64,000 nt of DNA, from positions 124,001-188,000 of the forward strand of contig CAHJWG010000007.1 in assembly GCA_903642215.1 (NCBI GenBank), written 5' to 3'. Below the pieces are notes generated by a model that was not told where the DNA came from, ran no database searches, and saw nothing but the letters and a program-made list of their open reading frames with translations. This DNA comes from Sphingobacteriaceae bacterium (GTDB lineage Bacteria; Bacteroidota; Bacteroidia; Sphingobacteriales; Sphingobacteriaceae). The position numbers and the translations under genes were made by a program. Positions 59,433 to 64,000 of this stretch are shown here, piece after piece; positions within the stretch are counted from its first letter, which is position 1; each line of letters begins with the position of its first letter.

Positions 59433-62400
59433 ATGAAGATTTTTACGCTCGCTTTATTCCTTTTTGTCCATACTTTTTTGTTCGCACAAAATACGCAGCG
59501 GATTAAGTTTACAAGCATTATACCTGCCGTAAACACCGGTCAGGATTATTCATCCTGGTTAAGCGATGATTTAAATAACCTGGTTCCGAACGTTTGGTCA
59601 AAAGCAAATTTGCGGTGGGTTGATATCACCCTTAAATTAGAGCAGCAAAGTAATATCAGCAGGTTATCTTTTTATGATTTTGAAGGTGTTTTTACAGATA
59701 AACCTGCTTACATCTATGCGCTGAACGGAACTGTAAAAACCTATCTCGGGCTGTTTACCGGCGAAACATATGAAACATTTGTTACCCTAAAACTAAAAAA
59801 AGCGGTAACTGCCGATGCGATCATCATTCGTAAATACAACAACAATATCCCGCAAAAGGTACAGGTTTACGGTGTTCCGTTAAAAACACAACAAAATATT
59901 GTGGCCGGTAAAATTCAATCCGTCATCAATTTTGCAGCAATGGCCGAAAGAGTTGCAGGCGAGGATGCTTTCAACCTTAAAGCAGGCAGTAACAATACTG
60001 CAATGCCTATTACTTTTACTTCTTCCGATCCGGCTGTAGTTACAGTTTCTAATATTTCCGGCAGTTGGAAAGCTACACCTGTAAATGCTGGTATAGCTGT
60101 AATTACGGCTTCGCAGGCGGGCAATGCTTTTTTTACGGCAGCAAATAATGTAACCGAGCAGCAAGTTGTACAGCCGTTTAACCTCCGCAAAATTCCGTTG
60201 ACCGGCAAATACTGGTATCAGCTAAATAATACCGGCGATAATACTACGGCTGCGAGCGGTTTGCCGCAACTATCCGACGGCAATATTACCGATGCTGTTT
60301 TTATGGGCTGGAGTAAGTTGTTACCCAATTATGATTGTTATTACGAATTTAAAAACCTGTCGAAAGTTATGATTTCCAAGATCAGGTTTTATGATGGCGA
60401 AGGTATTTTTACAGATAAGCCTTTTAAATTATATGCAAAAGCGACGGTAAATGCTGCACCTGTTTTGCTTGCTTCTTTTACCGGCGAATCTTATAATCAA
60501 TGGGTGGAAATAAATTTGCCCGCTCCTGTACCGGCGCAGTATCTGGTGGCAAATGTTTGGTCGAATTTCCCGCTGGAGATGGAACTTTACGGATCTTATG
60601 AAACTGCGGCTGCCATAACTTCATATCCGCAGAAGGAGATTAAGTTTGGAGCGATGGGCGGCGTAAATTATTTTGTATGGGATTTTTTAGAAAACTGGAA
60701 CGATCCTAACATCCGTAATAAAATTTTTGAGCCTAAACTACAGTTGCTCAATACATTTACCCAATACCGCGACTATGTGGATTGGGAAAAGATCGAACCT
60801 GCCCAAGGCAATTATACTTTTAACCCAACACAGTTTGGCGGCTGGAATTATGATGTAGTTTACAAGCGGTTAAAAGAGGAAGGAAAAGATGTAGTGGCTT
60901 GTTTAAAAACGCTGCCGGGCTGGTTTCTTAATCAGTATTATCCTTCCGATCAGCAGGATTCGGAAAACGTTCCGGCACCATACGGTTCAGATCTGCTCAA
61001 CCCTGATTCCTATATTTTACAGGCCAAACTCGCCTTTCAGTTTGCTGCAAGATACGGCAGTAATAAAAACATTGCTTCAAACCTGCAAAACGGCGTAAAC
61101 ACCGATTATATTTATGCTTCTGTCCCGCAGGAAGGTGTCCGGACGAAGGAAACCGGTTTAGGTTATATAAAATATATTGAGTGCGAAAACGAACGGGATA
61201 AATGGTGGAAAGGCCGTAAAGCTTACCAAACCGCCCGCGAATATGCAGCAAACTTATCTGCTTTTTACGACGGGAATAAAAATACGATGGGCGCAGGTGT
61301 GGGCGTAAAAAATGCTGATCCGAATATGTTGGTTGTTATCGGCGGAACAGCTTCTACCACAACCGACTATGTACGGGGAATAATTGATTGGTGTAAAGAA
61401 TTTAGAGGTTACAAAGCAGATGGCCGGGTAAACCTTTGTTTTGATGTGATCAATTATCATTATTATTCCAACAATTCCGGTACTTCACAGGATGGAAATG
61501 CAACCGGCGGTGCTGCGCCCGAGTTATCCGGTTCTGCAGCGGCGGCTACGGCTTTTACCGATCTTGCCAAAGAGATTAATGCAGAAGTTTGGATCACAGA
61601 ATCCGGTTATGATGCTAATCCGCATAGTCCGATAGCCGCGCCGGCAATCGGCAGCAAAACAGCCGAAGAAGTTCAGGCCGATTGGATACTTCGTTCGGCA
61701 CTGCTTTATGCACAAACCGGGATTAACCGTTTATTTTTTTACGAAACATACGATCAGAATATAGATAGCTGGGGCCAGTTTGGTTCGTCCGGCCTGTTAA
61801 ACGCCGCCACCCGAAAACGTAAAATTGCTGCTGATTATCTGCTGCAAACTAACCGCCTGATCGGAGCTTTCACTTATAAGGAAACGTTAGAAAGCAACCC
61901 GGCTATCCATCGTTACCAGCTTAAAGATACTGCTGTTTATGTAGCTTATGTTCCGCTGGCAGAAGGTAAAACAATGGATTATACGCTGAAGTTAGGCACT
62001 GCAACCGAAGCAAAAATTTATACCTTAAAAACAGCACAGGATAGTATGGATGTAAAAGAGGCAAGCCTTGTAAATAACAGTTTAACGTTAAAACTAACGG
62101 AAACGCCGGTTTTTATAAAAGTGCTTAGCCCGGATTTAACACTTGCCAATAACGTACTTGTAAAAGCACTGGCAGCAAATACTTCGGGTACGGGTTTGGA
62201 TAAGTTGATGCCTGCAAAAACACAATATTCGTCGGATTCCACTTCCAATGAATTTACGAATGATTTTGCTTCGCTCACCGCTTATCCAAATCCAACGGTA
62301 AATTTGATAACTGTTTCCCTCGATAATCATATACATAAGCCGGTTTCTATAAAAATATTTAACGCAGCAACCGGGATAATCGTTAAGCAAATTGCTGCAG

Positions 62401-62519
62401 GAAAATCAGCCGACTACTTTGCCCAGCAAATAGATATCAGCACCTTACCTGCTGGCATTTACGTTATGGAAATTACACAGGGCAATACCAAAATCAAGAA
62501 AAAGATTATTAAGCAGTAA
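59433..62519 (+). CDS. Secreted multidomain clan-A-type glycosidase with T9SS C-terminal domain
   Basis: 1028 residues. Signal peptide (1-18); beta-sandwich-like domain about 25-150; Ig-like domain about 155-245; a second related sandwich about 255-390; TIM-barrel hydrolase about 400-880. Acid/base E587 (ECENE) and nucleophile-type E723 (VWITESGYD) fit retaining clan GH-A. The C-terminal about 80 residues (YPNPTVNLITVSL to IYVMEITQGNTKIKKKI) are a type A T9SS sorting domain, so it is surface exported. Exact GH family uncertain. Confidence 0.85.
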   Translation: MKIFTLALFLFVHTFLFAQNTQRIKFTSIIPAVNTGQDYSSWLSDDLNNLVPNVWSKANLRWVDITLKLEQQSNISRLSFYDFEGVFTDKPAYIYALNGTVKTYLGLFTGETYETFVTLKLKKAVTADAIIIRKYNNNIPQKVQVYGVPLKTQQNIVAGKIQSVINFAAMAERVAGEDAFNLKAGSNNTAMPITFTSSDPAVVTVSNISGSWKATPVNAGIAVITASQAGNAFFTAANNVTEQQVVQPFNLRKIPLTGKYWYQLNNTGDNTTAASGLPQLSDGNITDAVFMGWSKLLPNYDCYYEFKNLSKVMISKIRFYDGEGIFTDKPFKLYAKATVNAAPVLLASFTGESYNQWVEINLPAPVPAQYLVANVWSNFPLEMELYGSYETAAAITSYPQKEIKFGAMGGVNYFVWDFLENWNDPNIRNKIFEPKLQLLNTFTQYRDYVDWEKIEPAQGNYTFNPTQFGGWNYDVVYKRLKEEGKDVVACLKTLPGWFLNQYYPSDQQDSENVPAPYGSDLLNPDSYILQAKLAFQFAARYGSNKNIASNLQNGVNTDYIYASVPQEGVRTKETGLGYIKYIECENERDKWWKGRKAYQTAREYAANLSAFYDGNKNTMGAGVGVKNADPNMLVVIGGTASTTTDYVRGIIDWCKEFRGYKADGRVNLCFDVINYHYYSNNSGTSQDGNATGGAAPELSGSAAAATAFTDLAKEINAEVWITESGYDANPHSPIAAPAIGSKTAEEVQADWILRSALLYAQTGINRLFFYETYDQNIDSWGQFGSSGLLNAATRKRKIAADYLLQTNRLIGAFTYKETLESNPAIHRYQLKDTAVYVAYVPLAEGKTMDYTLKLGTATEAKIYTLKTAQDSMDVKEASLVNNSLTLKLTETPVFIKVLSPDLTLANNVLVKALAANTSGTGLDKLMPAKTQYSSDSTSNEFTNDFASLTAYPNPTVNLITVSLDNHIHKPVSIKIFNAATGIIVKQIAAGKSADYFAQQIDISTLPAGIYVMEITQGNTKIKKKIIKQ

Positions 62520-62523
62520 TCAG

Positions 62524-62538
62524 AACACTGTTTTTAAA
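62524..62538 (+). repeat. Degraded copy of the dispersed word
   Basis: AACACTGTTTTTAAA, starting 4 bp after the glycosidase stop in sense orientation. Confidence 0.55.
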
Positions 62539-62619
62539 GCGAAATACAATAATCAAAAGCTGCATAAGCCGGATGTGTGGCAAATAATTACATTTGTTTC
62601 CATGTTTATCCCGGATTAA

Positions 62620-64000
62620 ATGGCTGGTTTTTCTGCTGAAAAAAATAAATTTTCTGATCAGCCGGTAAAGTATTTTCTACTGATCTGGACGCTAATCAAC
62701 TTCCTGCAAAGCTATTTTACAGAACTCCATCCCGATGAAGCTTATTACTGGCTTTATGCACGTTTTTTAGATTGGGGATATTTTGACCATCCGCCGATGG
62801 TTGCGCTGTTTATCCGTTTAGGCGATTCATTATTTCATAACGAACTGAGTTTACGTTTGCTTACTGTTTTTAGCAGTAGTTTTTCCTGGTGGATTTTGTG
62901 GTTGATTTTGAAGAAATATAAGGTGGAAGCGCGCTGGTTTATACTCGTGCTTAGTTCCGTTTCTATCTTTCATATTTTTGGGTTTACCACTACACCGGAT
63001 GCGCCGCTGTTTTTTTTCGGTACGTTGTTCTACTTCTTTTATCAGCAATATTTACAAAAAGACAAATTGAGCATTGCGGTTCTGCTGAGTTTATCACTTG
63101 CCGGTGCTTTGTACAGCAAATACCACGCAGTATTATTGGTTGTTTTTACGCTGATGGCCAACCCGAAATTACTAAACCGGAAATCTTTTTGGGCAATTGC
63201 CGCACTCACGCTGATACTGTTTTTACCGCATGTTTTTTGGCAAATCAACCACGATTATCCTTCCATAAAATATCATTTGTTTGAGCGTTCCGCCAGCCAT
63301 TACCGGTTTCAGTTTACCTGGTTATTTATTGTCGGCCAGCTTTTTATGGCCGGGCCGCTGGTTAGCTGGTTTTGGTTTTACAGGATTTTTCGATTTCGTT
63401 CCGAAGATATTTTTACACGAACATTACTATTTAATTTTGTTGGGACGCTGCTATTTTTTTTGGCGAATACTTTAAAAGTAGCTGTACAACCGCATTGGAC
63501 ACTGATCGGGTTTTTGCCTCTGGTGATGCTGGTTTTGATCTCCATCAATCAGCAAAAAAAACCAAAATGGCTGCAACCTTTGCTGTACATTAACCTGTTT
63601 TTATTACTGCTGATGCGTTTCGGGCTGATGGTTAAAAACCCGGTCAGTATGAGAATCGGTGTGGTTAAAAGTTATTTCGGCAATCCGCAATGGGCAAATC
63701 TGATCAAACAAAAAGCCGGCGATGCTTACGTTGTTTTTCCTGATCAGTTTCAAAATCCTTCCTGGTATAGTTATTACACCAACTCGTTAAAAGGTGTTGC
63801 ATACGATTCGCGTTTGTACCGCCGCACACAATTTGACATTTGGCCGCTGGAAGATAGTTTACAGCAAAAATGGGTTTATTTTGTTAGCGATTATGCCACC
63901 AAAGGAATTACGATAGATACTTTAAACACGCCAAAAGGAATTTTTTACGGTGGCTGGGTTAATCATTGGCGCAGTTACCAAAAATTGCAGGTAGAAACAG
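62620..64000 (+). CDS. Glycosyltransferase family 39-like membrane protein (partial, runs off the end)
   Basis: The frame from the ATG at 62620 stays open to the window edge, giving 460 residues. FTELHPDEAYYWLYARFLDWGYFDHPPMVALFIRLGD carries the DEAYY and DHPP motifs of PMT/ArnT-type GT-C transferases; about ten membrane helices follow. It would transfer sugar from a polyprenyl carrier on the periplasmic side. In-gene copies of the dispersed word lie at 63029 and 63213. The C-terminal end lies outside the window. Confidence 0.85.
   Translation, partial: MAGFSAEKNKFSDQPVKYFLLIWTLINFLQSYFTELHPDEAYYWLYARFLDWGYFDHPPMVALFIRLGDSLFHNELSLRLLTVFSSSFSWWILWLILKKYKVEARWFILVLSSVSIFHIFGFTTTPDAPLFFFGTLFYFFYQQYLQKDKLSIAVLLSLSLAGALYSKYHAVLLVVFTLMANPKLLNRKSFWAIAALTLILFLPHVFWQINHDYPSIKYHLFERSASHYRFQFTWLFIVGQLFMAGPLVSWFWFYRIFRFRSEDIFTRTLLFNFVGTLLFFLANTLKVAVQPHWTLIGFLPLVMLVLISINQQKKPKWLQPLLYINLFLLLLMRFGLMVKNPVSMRIGVVKSYFGNPQWANLIKQKAGDAYVVFPDQFQNPSWYSYYTNSLKGVAYDSRLYRRTQFDIWPLEDSLQQKWVYFVSDYATKGITIDTLNTPKGIFYGGWVNHWRSYQKLQVET

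Noticed and set aside
1-64000. The 15-bp word as a CRISPR repeat or insertion-sequence end
   Set aside because: Copies are not regularly spaced with unique spacers, and no transposase gene is linked to them.

Overview
The window comes from a Bacteroidota chromosome, most likely the Sphingobacteriaceae (Mucilaginibacter/Pedobacter type). Evidence: promoters of the form TTG-N19-TAnnTTTG, a tmRNA tag reading GENNYALAA, a type IX secretion C-terminal domain on a 1028-residue glycosidase, the LptF/G-ribBA and TamB/tsaD neighbourhoods, a fused E1 alpha/beta dehydrogenase, and a Nudix-type AraR. No tRNA, rRNA, CRISPR array, prophage or complete insertion sequence was seen.

Layout. 0-13 kb is housekeeping: the end of an LptF/G permease, ribBA, a TamB-like protein divergent from tsaD, recA, nth, an ECF sigma factor and uvrA. 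13.5-20.7 kb holds a LysE exporter, a Yellow/MRJP-type lipoprotein, micro-lipoproteins, a desaturase, an esterase, a periplasmic thioredoxin and a membrane-tethered PD-(D/E)XK protein. 20.8-27.4 kb is sugar catabolism: an araR-araB-araD-araA operon on the minus strand, then kduD-kduI. With the GH88 hydrolase at 40 kb and the GH16 and T9SS glycosidases, this indicates use of pectin and other plant polysaccharides. 28.2-37.9 kb carries parE and parC, separated by about 5 kb of AT-rich accessory DNA with a duplicated segment, a GH16 lipoprotein and tandem ECF-type promoters. 37.9-50.2 kb mixes core genes (aspartokinase, tmRNA, aminotransferase, E1 dehydrogenase) with defence or toxin-antitoxin candidates: an RHH plus membrane protein pair, Fic plus a helicase remnant, Xre/RES, and a HEPN-like protein. 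50.3-57.8 kb is the aromatic amino acid block pheA-aroG/CM-aroA-aroC, preceded by a Phe/Tyr leader-peptide attenuator, then HepT/MntA, a sterol-desaturase-like enzyme, aroB and an S4 protein. The end carries proline dehydrogenase, the T9SS glycosidase and a glycosyltransferase cut by the window edge.

The most unusual signal is window-wide. A 15-bp word in two flavours, GATGCTTCTTTTATC and GATGCTGTTTTTATC, with small variants, occurs roughly 50 times in 64 kb on both strands. It lies in intergenic DNA and inside genes in several reading frames. Many intergenic copies sit in sense orientation just after a stop codon, and several form hairpins or convergent pairs about 60 bp long. No gene family explains it, and I do not recognise it as a described element. 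Start codons were moved from the longest frame to an internal ATG where the longer start was TTG or upstream of a normal N-terminus; each case is noted.
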